A stretch of DNA of 64,000 nucleotides, taken from Enterocloster lavalensis. GTDB lineage: Bacteria; Bacillota; Clostridia; Lachnospirales; Lachnospiraceae. The stretch covers positions 139,093 to 203,092 of the forward strand of contig NZ_CABJCG010000010.1 of NCBI RefSeq assembly GCF_902364025.1, in the 5' to 3' direction. Below are positions 7,850 to 14,702 of the stretch, in pieces. The notes beneath the pieces were generated by a model, which was not told the origin of the DNA, searched no databases, and saw nothing but the letters and a program-made list of their open reading frames with translations. Position numbers and translations under genes: made by a program. Numbering within the stretch: the first letter of the stretch is position 1; the number at the start of each line of letters is the position of its first letter.

Positions 7850-7932
7850 CTTGCGCCCTCCTGTCATTTCTGGTATACTATTTGTGAATGGGGGAGCGGT
7901 GGCAAGCCCGCCCTCCCTTGTTCGTTTCCCGT

Positions 7933-7954
7933 CCCTCGTGCGAGGGGCTTTTTT
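7933..7954 (+). terminator. Rho-independent terminator-like hairpin
   Basis: CCCTCG-TG-CGAGGG is a 6-bp stem followed by GGCTTTTTT on the plus strand. It overlaps the end of the small minus-strand gene and could stop plus-strand read-through from the lysis operon. Confidence 0.5.
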
Positions 7955-8111
7955 AGTTGTCCTCGATACCTTTTTGGGTATCGTCTATGAGTTTGTCTAC
8001 CATTGTCTCGGCTTTTTCGTACTCCTTGTTTTTCAGTGCTTCTTTCAAGTCCTTTAAATCCTGCAATAATCTTCTAAGATAGCTTTTAAATACGCTCATG
8101 TCCTCACTCAA
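7953..8111 (-). CDS. Small prophage protein, first gene of leftward operon
   Basis: A 52-residue charged helical protein (SEDMSVFKSYLRRLLQDLKDL... ending in DDTQKGIEDN). The start is TTG 8111, chosen because AAGGAGGAAGG lies at the right distance (GGAGG at 8119-8123); the ATG at 8099 is too far away. It follows a consensus-like leftward promoter whose spacer is filled by a repressor operator. No domain recognised; it may be an early control protein. Confidence 0.55.
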   Translation of the reverse strand: MSEDMSVFKSYLRRLLQDLKDLKEALKNKEYEKAETMVDKLIDDTQKGIEDN

Positions 8112-8161
8112 TTTCCTTCCTCCTTGTATTCGTTAAGGCCTTGCCTCTCTTAACTATCTTT

Positions 8162-8190
8162 ATCATACCCTAAAATTAGGGTAAAGTCAA
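8162..8190 (-). promoter_or_regulatory. Leftward promoter with repressor operator in its spacer
   Basis: On the minus strand, TTGACT (8190-8185) and TATGAT (8167-8162) are separated by exactly 17 bases. The palindrome TACCCTAAAATTAGGGTA occupies 8166-8183, filling the spacer. The geometry is the mirror of the rightward promoter at 8504-8532. Confidence 0.7.
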
Positions 8191-8197
8191 TAGGGAT

Positions 8198-8425
8198 TCA
8201 AAAATATTTTATTTTTTCCTCATCCGTTGGGATTACTTCAATTACATCACCAGGTTGCAATCTGCACATTAAACAGATCTTATTTAATGTTTCAAGTGTG
8301 ATAGATTTTCCTGCTTTGATGTTAGCTATTGTTTGCTTTGGCAATAAATTTTCGTGTTGAATACGTGTTTGATTGAATCCTTTTTCTTTCATTACAGCAA
8401 AGACATCTATTTTATATTTTACCAT
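8198..8425 (-). CDS. Small XRE/Cro-type prophage repressor
   Basis: A 75-residue protein reading MVKYKIDVFAVMKEKGFNQ, then LLPKQTIANIKAGKSITLETLNKICLM, a Cro/CI-type helix-turn-helix covering nearly the whole chain. There is no C-terminal oligomerisation domain. ATG 8425 is preceded by GGAGGTGATTTC. The gene lies between two outward promoters that both contain the same 18-bp palindrome, so it is the probable lysogeny switch regulator binding TACCCTAA..TTAGGGTA. That binding is inferred from arrangement. Confidence 0.8.
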   Translation of the reverse strand: MVKYKIDVFAVMKEKGFNQTRIQHENLLPKQTIANIKAGKSITLETLNKICLMCRLQPGDVIEVIPTDEEKIKYF

Positions 8426-8478
8426 GAAATCACCTCCATATTTATATTACCACATGCGTGGTATATGTCAATAAAAAT

Positions 8479-8495
8479 AATCTAATATTAGGGTA
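8479..8495. promoter_or_regulatory. Degenerate third operator copy
   Basis: TCTAATATTAGGGTA keeps one full half-site (TTAGGGTA) of the prophage palindrome. It lies upstream of the probable -35 (TGTCAA, 8466-8471, read on the minus strand) of the repressor gene and could mediate autoregulation. Confidence 0.5.
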
Positions 8496-8503
8496 AAAAA
8501 CCA

Positions 8504-8532
8504 TTGACAATACCCTAATATTAGGGTACAAT
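8504..8532 (+). promoter_or_regulatory. Rightward early promoter with perfect operator
   Basis: TTGACA (8504-8509) and TACAAT (8527-8532) are 17 bases apart. The perfect 18-bp palindrome TACCCTAATATTAGGGTA (8511-8528) fills the spacer, so a bound repressor would exclude RNA polymerase. Transcription would run into the small genes at 8565-9448 and possibly the integrase. Confidence 0.8.
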
Positions 8533-8564
8533 ATAGTTATCAAAGGAACGGAGGAAAACAAAAA

Positions 8565-8738
8565 ATGATAAAGGTTACAGGGCTTGAAACACTGGCGGAA
8601 ATCATAGAAAGCAACAACCGGATCGAGAAGGCAGAAAGAGAAATCAAGAAAATGAGGATTGCGGAGCTTGTCGCAGAAGGCGTTGACAAAGAAATTGCAA
8701 AAGTTATGGTTCAGTCGTTTATTGACTGCGGTTTATAA
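8565..8738 (+). CDS. Small prophage early protein
   Basis: A 57-residue charged helical protein (MIKVTGLETLAEIIESNNRI... ending FIDCGL). ATG 8565 follows GGAGGAAAACAAAAA. It is the first gene after the operator-controlled rightward promoter. No domain recognised; the leader position suggests a Cro-like or excision-control role, but no helix-turn-helix is evident. Confidence 0.6.
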   Translation: MIKVTGLETLAEIIESNNRIEKAEREIKKMRIAELVAEGVDKEIAKVMVQSFIDCGL

Positions 8739-8748
8739 GATGATCCGA

Positions 8749-8776
8749 CCGGCGGCGGTTCCGCCGGAGAAAGAAG
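8749..8776 (+). promoter_or_regulatory. Intergenic hairpin fused to ribosome binding site, copy 1
   Basis: CCGGCGG and CCGCCGG form a 7-bp stem around CGGTT, followed at once by AGAAAGAAGG as the SD of the next gene. The same module recurs at 9078 and, modified, at 9410. Confidence 0.55.
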
Positions 8777-8782
8777 GTAAGA

Positions 8783-9070
8783 ATGAAAGAGATCAGCAGA
8801 AAACAGATCAACGAAGCAGTTGAGAGAGAATACACCAAAGGACTCAACTGGGAACGCTTGCACATGGGGAATTATTTCGACATGATGATCGATACAGATG
8901 ATGGATCCATTTGGTCAGCGGTATACAGCGAAAACAACTGGGGTGTGTACCATTCCAACGCGATCCATCATTTGGAGAGGGAAGGAAAATGCGACGAATG
9001 CGCGATGGCATACTGCGCCGATCAGGCGGTCAAGCTGCTGAAGGCCGCCGGATGGATCATCACAGAGTAG
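8783..9070 (+). CDS. Hypothetical prophage early protein
   Basis: A 95-residue protein (MKEISRKQINEAVEREYTKG...) with an aromatic central part and a CDECAMAYC cysteine cluster near residues 74-82, which could hold a metal; that is only suggestive. It is preceded by a hairpin-SD module and is part of the early run of small genes. Function unknown. Confidence 0.6.
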   Translation: MKEISRKQINEAVEREYTKGLNWERLHMGNYFDMMIDTDDGSIWSAVYSENNWGVYHSNAIHHLEREGKCDECAMAYCADQAVKLLKAAGWIITE

Positions 9071-9077
9071 CACCTGA

Positions 9078-9108
9078 CCGGCGGCGGACCCGCCGGAGAA
9101 AGCGAGGA
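9078..9108 (+). promoter_or_regulatory. Intergenic hairpin fused to ribosome binding site, copy 2
   Basis: The stem CCGGCGG/CCGCCGG is identical to copy 1, the loop is CGGAC, and AGAAAGCGAGG follows as the SD of the gene at 9113. Confidence 0.55.
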
Positions 9109-9112
9109 GAAA

Positions 9113-9394
9113 ATGGAAGTTATGAATTATCGGTCATGCCAGTATGAAAAGAACGGGCTGCGCCAGAATGAGTTAAAGCGTCTTGCGCAGAAGATTTTCT
9201 CAAATGGGACAATAACTAATATCTACCATCATTGCTACGGAACGAATGATCCCGCTGTCACCCATGGGGATGAATGGGCCACTGTTCGCAATGGAGGAGT
9301 TTCATATACTGTGGAAAGCACCGGTTTTCCGGTAAAATATGTCATTCAAATGACAGGTTTTGAAATTTCAGAAATCATTGAAATGATTGATTAA
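9113..9394 (+). CDS. Hypothetical prophage early protein
   Basis: A 93-residue protein from ATG 9113 (an in-frame ATG at 9122 is an alternative). It contains HHCYGTNDPAVTHGDEW and a C-terminal beta-rich part. No family recognised. It is the third gene of the early small-gene run and has a hairpin-SD leader. Confidence 0.6.
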   Translation: MEVMNYRSCQYEKNGLRQNELKRLAQKIFSNGTITNIYHHCYGTNDPAVTHGDEWATVRNGGVSYTVESTGFPVKYVIQMTGFEISEIIEMID

Positions 9395-9409
9395 TAATCA
9401 CTTCCCCGC

Positions 9410-9440
9410 CCCGGCCGGGCAATGCCGGGAGAAAGCGAGG
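9410..9440 (+). promoter_or_regulatory. Intergenic hairpin fused to ribosome binding site, copy 3
   Basis: CCCGGC and GCCGGG pair across CGGGCAAT and are followed by AGAAAGCGAGG, identical to the SD part of copy 2. The stem sequence differs from copies 1 and 2 but still pairs. Confidence 0.5.
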
Positions 9441-9448
9441 TCAATAGT

Positions 9449-9631
9449 ATGTTGAATCCAAGATCATTAAAATGTGGCTGCGAACAGTACGAGGAATACT
9501 AGGGTGCCATCTGGCGCCGGAAGATAGTGCGGTACGACCACCGGGCGGATGACGGGGAACTGTTCTCTTGCGTTCGCCGGAGCCTGGAGGAGTGCAGGAC
9601 GGACCAAGATCGGTGGGCTGAGAATCGGTGA
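9449..9631 (+). pseudogene. Small early gene broken by an in-frame TAG
   Basis: ATG 9449 follows a normal SD (AGCGAGG) and reads MLNPRSLKCGCEQYEEY, then TAG at 9500-9502. The same frame continues for 42 sense codons with a protein-like composition (GAIWRRKIVRYDHRADDGELF, then SCVRRSLEECRTDQDRW) to TGA 9629-9631. The continued frame, with paired Cys and a single stop, points to a recent nonsense mutation. Readthrough or amber suppression is possible but no suppressor tRNA is seen. Full length would be about 60 residues. Confidence 0.6.
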
Positions 9632-9867
9632 CGTGTATGTGCGGTGATCCGCCGCCCCTCCCCCGCTTACAGGCGGCAGCAGAATCAGGACCTGCGGAGG
9701 GGATTGGGTATTGTGGTGCAGGTTAACAAGTCTCGGCACCGTCTTAATGTGAGACGGGCGCACGGCGGGCGCTAAACAGAGTCCGGCCAGACGTGCTTAA
9801 ATAAGAATGGACGGAAGCGCTGGACCCTACAATACCCATAGGACCCTAAAAGAGATTGGGGGATACT

Positions 9868-10866
9868 ATGGATTACGAAGAATTTGAGGAAATACTATAT
9901 AATTGGGATGTACACAATGGCCCCGCGATATACTCACAGCTATTGTATTCTGTGGTTCTGGAGGAGTGGGCGGATGATCACGCGCTCCGCGTTATGGCCT
10001 CCACGATGTACAACTACCGGCGTGGATTGCCGCGGGTGATCGAATTTTTTGAGGGTAAGTCCGTGCAGGATGTGACCGCGGAAATGGTGATAGCCTGCCG
10101 GGACAAGCTCATTGCAGAGCTGAAGGTGGAGTCGTCGGTCAAACTGTATTGCAAGCTTATGTCGTTAAGCCTACAGTACGCACAGCAGAAGGGATACATA
10201 TACTATAATCCCATAGCGGGAATCACGCTTACTAAGCACACCCGAGCGCGAGTAAAACCTTTTCTGGAATGGGAGATTCCCAAATTACTAAGCCAGGAAT
10301 GTCCGCAGTGGGTGACGGATGCTATTGTTATTGCATTCTATTCAGGTATGCGGAAGGGCGAGATTTTCGCTTTGAAATGGGCAGACATTGACCTGGATAT
10401 TGGGTTCATTATGGTTCAAGACGCCATAAGCACGGCGTCAAGCAAAGCGGAAATTAAATGTCCCAAAACCCCAACGGGGGTACGTCGGGTAGACACCGGC
10501 GTAGTGCTGAAGAATTATTTGCGGGCAATGGAGCGCAGGGCGCGCATGGTTGGAAGCCCATATGTATTCCCAGCATCTGAACGAGGGAAATACCCCTACC
10601 GTATACCATGGAATTTGGCGAAAACCATAAAAGAAATGTGCTTTAAGGCAGGAATCGAGCCAAGAGATTTTCGCTCATTGCGCCATTCACACGCAACCGT
10701 ATTATTGGCGCATGGTGTACATCCAAAGGTGGTACAAGAACGATTGGGACATTCAGACTACGATATTACTATGGAGGTGTACAGCTACGTGACACCTACC
10801 ATCCAGCGTGAGGCAACCGATGTTATGGATGATCTGCATGTATTCCCAGTTGCCTGGGTGGCATAG
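9868..10866 (+). CDS. Tyrosine-type site-specific integrase
   Basis: A 332-residue recombinase; ATG 9868 is used because GGGGGA precedes it. Residues about 20-115 are the SAM-like core-binding domain and about 130-325 the catalytic domain. Visible active-site residues are Arg162 (SGMRKGE), Lys200, Arg272 (LRHSH), His295 (LGHSD) and Tyr305 (EVYSYV). The position that is usually His in the HxxR box is Arg269, an uncommon substitution. It should integrate and excise the prophage at the attachment site near 11,837. Confidence 0.92.
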   Translation: MDYEEFEEILYNWDVHNGPAIYSQLLYSVVLEEWADDHALRVMASTMYNYRRGLPRVIEFFEGKSVQDVTAEMVIACRDKLIAELKVESSVKLYCKLMSLSLQYAQQKGYIYYNPIAGITLTKHTRARVKPFLEWEIPKLLSQECPQWVTDAIVIAFYSGMRKGEIFALKWADIDLDIGFIMVQDAISTASSKAEIKCPKTPTGVRRVDTGVVLKNYLRAMERRARMVGSPYVFPASERGKYPYRIPWNLAKTIKEMCFKAGIEPRDFRSLRHSHATVLLAHGVHPKVVQERLGHSDYDITMEVYSYVTPTIQREATDVMDDLHVFPVAWVA

Positions 10867-10882
10867 GGATTAGGAGGGATTG

Positions 10883-11143
10883 ATGGGAATCATATTAGAC
10901 TTATACCGCGGCGATCTTCAGCCCGCGGATCGGATCGGGACAGTACCGGGAGAATTCCGGGACGCACGGGACCAGCTATACCGGTCCTGCGAAAAGCTGG
11001 AGGGGAGGCTGCCGGAGGAGCTGCGGCCGGACCTGGATCACCTGATGGATCTGGCCGGGGAGTCGATCACCACAGCAGCAGAGGCCGGGTTTGTGGATGG
11101 CTTCAAGGCGGCCATGAACATTATGATAGAGGCATTGCAATAA
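10883..11143 (+). CDS. Small phage protein, DUF6809-like
   Basis: An 86-residue acidic protein (MGIILDLYRGDLQPADRIGTV..., then DHLMDLAGESITTAAEAGFVDGFKAAMNIMIEAL). The LYRGxLxPxxR start and FxxGFxxAxxIMxE end resemble the DUF6809 family often seen in Firmicutes prophages; this is recognised by memory, not by search. AGGAGGG at 10,872-10,878 fixes the start at ATG 10,883. Function unknown. Confidence 0.65.
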   Translation: MGIILDLYRGDLQPADRIGTVPGEFRDARDQLYRSCEKLEGRLPEELRPDLDHLMDLAGESITTAAEAGFVDGFKAAMNIMIEALQ

Positions 11144-11148
11144 CGGGG

Positions 11149-11175
11149 AGGCGTCCGGGGATATCCTGGACGCCT
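11149..11175 (+). terminator. Terminator hairpin after integrase operon
   Basis: AGGCGTCC and GGACGCCT pair around GGGGATATCCT and are followed by GTTTCTGG. The T run is weak. It separates the rightward operon from the convergent XRE gene. Confidence 0.5.
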
Positions 11176-11246
11176 GTTTCTGGCATAATTTTCCAGTAGC
11201 AAACGCTTAAACAAATGATATCCTTATATTATAATAGCGGCGGGGA

Positions 11247-11456
11247 TTATTCCTCGTCGCCATCGTAATGTGTTGCGATATCTTCAATGTTACAATGCAA
11301 TATAGTACACAATGTATCAATGGTATTCATATTCACGCCCTGATTGTTTCTCAATCGATGCAACAGGGACTTGCTAACGTGGTAGTCCTTAACCAACATA
11401 TACTGAGTGATCCCTCTCAGCGCCATGGTCTCCCACAGTTTATCGTATTTTATCAT
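11247..11456 (-). CDS. XRE-family regulator
   Basis: A 69-residue one-domain helix-turn-helix protein (MIKYDKLWETMALRGITQYML..., HVSKSLLHRLRNNQGVNMNTIDTLCTILHC). The start ATG 11,456 has AAAGGTGA just upstream. It is a second repressor-type protein in the prophage, divergent from the small gene at 11,621, with the inverted repeat CAATCC-ATAG-GGATTG between them. It may control that short divergent unit or be a remnant of another element. Confidence 0.75.
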   Translation of the reverse strand: MIKYDKLWETMALRGITQYMLVKDYHVSKSLLHRLRNNQGVNMNTIDTLCTILHCNIEDIATHYDGDEE

Positions 11457-11525
11457 TTTTTCACCTTTGGCCCTCACAGGCCCAGACGTATCTCAGACTA
11501 TAGGAAGTGGATGGCGAAGGAATTT

Positions 11526-11567
11526 CAATCCATAGGGATTGTCACAAACCAATTATAGAGGTAAAAT
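11526..11567 (+). promoter_or_regulatory. Promoter and operator candidate for the 11,621 gene
   Basis: TTGTCA (11,539-11,544) and TAAAAT (11,562-11,567) are 17 bases apart. The inverted repeat CAATCCATAGGGATTG (11,526-11,541) overlaps the -35, a suitable site for the divergent XRE protein. Confidence 0.45.
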
Positions 11568-11620
11568 TAGTATCACCAAAGGTTCTATTTTTAGACCCCA
11601 AAGAGAGGAGACAAGAAAAC

Positions 11621-11791
11621 ATGAAACACCCAATAGACGAACTGGTGCAGCGCCTATACGGCATGTCCGATGATCAACTGCTACAGGCGTTCAAGGAGGC
11701 AGAAGCGGAAACAGAGGCGGAAGGAGGGCCAAAGCCGGATCCAAAAGGATTTGAACGATTGTGGAAGAAGGCCCAGGAACGAAAAGAATAA
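11621..11791 (+). CDS. Small prophage-end protein
   Basis: A 56-residue charged protein (MKHPIDELVQRLYGMSDDQL...). ATG 11,621 lies after AGAGAGGAG; the frame is open further upstream but without a ribosome site. It is the last gene before the attachment junction. Its antisense strand is read by the foreign tail of the truncated S8 protease. Function unknown. Confidence 0.6.
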   Translation: MKHPIDELVQRLYGMSDDQLLQAFKEAEAETEAEGGPKPDPKGFERLWKKAQERKE

Positions 11792-13540
11792 GGCCCCGGT
11801 TTTGTACTGGGGCCTATCAAACGTTTGTATTAATATATATTCACGGTTGGGGTAGGACAGCGCTGGATTTCGTTTTGCTCCCCGGACCAGGTAGGAGCGG
11901 ATGGCCGCCTCGCTCATGGAGCGGTCGTTTCCCTCCACAAACCCCCAGCTCATCAGGTTGGCCACCGCTCCGGCGGCGTGGGCGGCGGCCACGGAGGTGC
12001 CGGTGCGGCGCGTCATGGGTACGGTGTCCGGAGGGCCGGTGAGGGCGGGGCCGTACACATCCACGCCGGGAGCCGCCAGGTCCGGCTTGATCACGTTGGA
12101 GAGGGTGTAGCCGCGGCTGGAGTGGATGTAGATGCTGTTGTTGAGGTGGTTGTAGGCGCCGATGGTCAGGGGCGACGGAGAGTTTCCCGGCAGCGTGATG
12201 GTGTTGTTGGGGCTGGGATTGAGAAACACTGTCTGGTCGGAGATGAAGCCCTCCACAGGCAGCCACATGTGATAGCTCCCGGTGAAAAACTGGGAGTTGT
12301 AGACCCGGATGCGCCAAATTCCCACGGTGGGTTCTTCAAACCGCATGAAGATCAGCTGGCGGCCGGTGAGGGCCTCGATCAGCTGGTAGTTGACGGTGAT
12401 CACCGTATCCTCCAGCAGAAAGGGGATGCGGGTCTCATTGCCGGAAATGATGGGAATCCGGCTGATGGCCTCCCCGGTGGGGGAGACGAAACCCACGGAG
12501 TAGGTGTCCGAGTTGGTGGCCCACAGTTCCAGCACGAATCCCCGGCGGGATTCCTCCTCCCCCACGCGGATTTCCACATCCTGGTAGGGCTCGTCGGAGG
12601 GGATAATGCCCTCGAAGTGATGGGACAGGCCGGTCTCGTTTCCTGCGGCGATCACGGCGGAAAAGCCCAGGAAGCGGGTTACGTCCTGGATTGAGGTGCT
12701 TAAGGGCGAGAGCCCCTCATGGCTTCCCATGTTAGAGCCCAGGGCGATGAGAATGACCAGGGGCATGCGGTAGCGGTGCGCCATGACCCGCAGGTATTTA
12801 ATGCCCATCATGATGTCGTTTTCCTGAAATGCCGTGGCGTCTTCCGGGATCAGATAGTAGTCCCGGAGGTAGCGCTTGGCCTGCTTCAGTTTGACCACCA
12901 CCAGGCTGCACTCCGGAGCTGCCCCGGTGAAGGAGTCGTCCGGCAGCGATCCCCCGGCGGCGATCCCCGCGATAAAGGTGCCGTGGCCGTTGGTATCCCG
13001 GGAGGGAACCAGGGACAGCGGATCGTCGGAGGCCAGGGCTTCGTTGATCTGTTCTTCGGTGAATTCGGTGCCGTAGGACGCTCCGCTCATGCGAAAATAG
13101 TCCGGCACGCCGGGGGGGAGTTCATCCGTGTCCACCGGCAGGGTCTGATCCCAGATTCCCAGTATTCGGGTGGTGCCGTTGGGTTTGCGGAACAGGCGGT
13201 TGGTGTAGTCGATGCCGGTATCCAGAAAGCCGATCATGGTGCCCGCGCCCTTGTTTGCCAGGGCCGGGGTGTTGAAGGTGGAGAGAATGCCGGAGGCGTC
13301 CATGCTGGAGGTGTCCAGGGGGGTGAACAGATTGGGAATGCTGTAGTAAGCATACTTCTCCAGAGAAAGGGGAAGGATGCTGTTTAGAGGGACGTAAAAG
13401 ATCGCGTAGTTTTGCGTGACGAATTCCGTGCAGGCCCCGGAGAGCAGAGGGCCGGTGGGGGAGAGCACATTCTGGCTGCTGTAGTTATAGATGAAATCCG
13501 CGTAGTCCTCGGAAGCCGGGTTAAAGGGACAGAGTGCCAT
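11681..13540 (-). CDS. S8 (subtilisin-family) serine protease, 3' end replaced by prophage insertion
   Basis: A 619-residue frame. Catalytic Asp107 (FLDTGIDY), His186 (NGHGTFIAG) and Ser516 (GTSVAAAHAAG) are present, with a roughly 200-residue insertion between His and Ser typical of large clostridial S8 enzymes. There is no signal peptide. The family C-terminus usually continues after YPNRE with a Gly-rich helix; here homology ends at Tyr568 (about 11,837) and 51 unrelated residues (ILIQTFDRPQYK...) follow, antisense to a phage gene. The enzyme may fold, since all catalytic residues remain, but its native C-terminus is lost while the prophage is integrated. Confidence 0.88.
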   Translation of the reverse strand: MALCPFNPASEDYADFIYNYSSQNVLSPTGPLLSGACTEFVTQNYAIFYVPLNSILPLSLEKYAYYSIPNLFTPLDTSSMDASGILSTFNTPALANKGAGTMIGFLDTGIDYTNRLFRKPNGTTRILGIWDQTLPVDTDELPPGVPDYFRMSGASYGTEFTEEQINEALASDDPLSLVPSRDTNGHGTFIAGIAAGGSLPDDSFTGAAPECSLVVVKLKQAKRYLRDYYLIPEDATAFQENDIMMGIKYLRVMAHRYRMPLVILIALGSNMGSHEGLSPLSTSIQDVTRFLGFSAVIAAGNETGLSHHFEGIIPSDEPYQDVEIRVGEEESRRGFVLELWATNSDTYSVGFVSPTGEAISRIPIISGNETRIPFLLEDTVITVNYQLIEALTGRQLIFMRFEEPTVGIWRIRVYNSQFFTGSYHMWLPVEGFISDQTVFLNPSPNNTITLPGNSPSPLTIGAYNHLNNSIYIHSSRGYTLSNVIKPDLAAPGVDVYGPALTGPPDTVPMTRRTGTSVAAAHAAGAVANLMSWGFVEGNDRSMSEAAIRSYLVRGAKRNPALSYPNREYILIQTFDRPQYKTGALFFSFLGLLPQSFKSFWIRLWPSFRLCFRFCLLERL

Positions 13541-13737
13541 AAATTGCCTCGCAGTCCGGGCGTTTCTACTATTATATGCGAAATTTTAGAAACGTTTCAC
13601 TGGACGGTGGGTGGAGAACATAGTAAAATAATGGTAGTTGTTTGGCGGGTCTGCGTCTTTGGCGGGAATATTTTCCCTGACTGTGAGGGCGTGGACGGTT
13701 GTGAAGAATGATTTGGATGGGAAAAGGAGGCGGAGCG

Positions 13738-14202
13738 ATGTACGGTTGGCTGATTGGAGGATTGACGGCTCTGGATTTGGGGATTAAACAGGTGATTGAG
13801 GATCAGGAGGATGAGACGTTTCCGCGGGATCTGCCCTGCGCGAAGGGGTGGATCAGGCTGTATAAGAACCATAACAGCGGATTTCCGTTTGGGGTGCTTA
13901 AGCAGAAGCCGGAGCTGGTGAAGGGGATTCCGCTGATGGTGGTGTCCGCGCTGGTGGGGGGACTGGTGGCGTTGATGGAACGGAAGGATTCGGCGGTGGA
14001 ACGGATTGGGCTGGCGGTGACCATTGGGGGAGCGCTGAGTAATCTGTATGACAGGATTTTTAGAGGGTATGTGGTGGATTATTTTAGCGTGCAGTGGAAG
14101 GGATTGAAGAAGGTGGTGTTTAATCTCGGGGATATGTTTATTTTCCTGGGGGCGATGATGATTGCGGGGGCGCAGGTGGTTAGGAGTTTTAAGGGGGAAT
14201 GA
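13738..14202 (+). CDS. lspA: Signal peptidase II-like protein
   Basis: A 154-residue membrane protein with the SPase II signatures NHNSGFPFG (44-52), GGALSNLYDR (98-106, Asp105) and VVFNLGD (126-132, Asp132), the two Asp forming the catalytic pair. It removes signal peptides from prolipoproteins after lipidation. The start ATG 13,738 is fixed by AAGGAGG ten bases upstream; earlier in-frame ATGs lack a ribosome site. The N-terminal part is divergent from standard LspA, so it may be a second copy in the genome. Confidence 0.8.
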   Translation: MYGWLIGGLTALDLGIKQVIEDQEDETFPRDLPCAKGWIRLYKNHNSGFPFGVLKQKPELVKGIPLMVVSALVGGLVALMERKDSAVERIGLAVTIGGALSNLYDRIFRGYVVDYFSVQWKGLKKVVFNLGDMFIFLGAMMIAGAQVVRSFKGE

Positions 14203-14702
14203 GGAGGATGGGGAGTTCCTGGGCGGAGGCTTGGGGGCTCTTTTTTTGAGCGCGAAGGGGGACGCGCCGGAACGGGAGGGCAGACGGGGTACGCGCCGGA
14301 ACGGGGCGCAAACGGATGAGCGCGCAGGGGTGGAAAACGAAGCGCAGGGGCTAAAGCCCGGGGAGGGAGAAAAACAGGGCACCGGCTCTATTCGCGGAGA
14401 AATCCTGAAGGCTTTCTCCGCTCAGGTCGCCTGAAATCGTGTTTTGGAGAACACGATTTCTCCCTGCTTTTCTCCCTCCCCGGCCTTAAGCCCCTGCGGT
14501 CCGTTTTCCAATCCCCCTGCACACTCATCCGTTTGCACCCCGTTCCGGCGCTGGGGGCCGGGCGGGGCGAGGAGGGAAGGTGTTCGATGGTTGGGGGAGG
14601 AAGGGGGCGGTATTCTGCGTGGTTGGCGGTGAGGGGACGGCGGGGGAGAGGCCGCGGTATGGTGGTTTGGGAGGGGGGTGCTAACTGCGTTTGGGGGCGG
14701 GG
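14203..14702. other. 500-bp non-coding region with a large imperfect inverted repeat
   Basis: No supported gene. It holds a long inverted repeat (separate entry), a direct duplication of ACGCGCCGGAACGGG at about 14,262 and 14,291, and very G-rich sequence (14,560-14,700). Confidence 0.7.
14296..14548. repeat. 253-bp imperfect inverted repeat with internal hairpins
   Basis: The left arm (14,296-14,378) and right arm (14,462-14,548) are about 80-85 bases each and mostly complementary: both read CCGGAACGGGG.GCAAACGGATGAG from their outer end and GGGAGGGAGAAAA.CAGGG at the inner end. Between them are the perfect hairpin AAATCGTGTT/AACACGATTT (14,434-14,459) and GGAGAAA/TTTCTCC (14,396-14,419). 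No transposase is present. It could be a MITE-like element or a structured RNA. Confidence 0.7.

Larger units (their letters stand above)
1..11837. mobile_element. Prophage, right-hand part (left end outside window)
   Basis: The segment carries tail adhesins, holin, endolysin, an orphan methyltransferase, a phage-type repressor with operators, small early genes and a tyrosine integrase, all absent from the housekeeping regions that follow. The right boundary is placed near 11,837, where the conserved reading of an S8 protease gene on the minus strand stops matching its family after Tyr568 and continues into phage DNA. The integrase gene lies about 1 kb from that junction, as expected for an attachment site. 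The left attachment site is not in the window, so the repeated core cannot be defined here. Confidence 0.85.

Noticed and set aside
12719..13387. A 222-codon plus-strand frame opposite the S8 protease
   Set aside because: It is antisense to a gene with a full catalytic triad and lacks a ribosome site or recognisable domain.
13597..14382. A 261-codon Pro/His-rich minus-strand frame over lspA
   Set aside because: It is antisense to a gene with clear SPase II motifs and its low-complexity content mirrors that gene.
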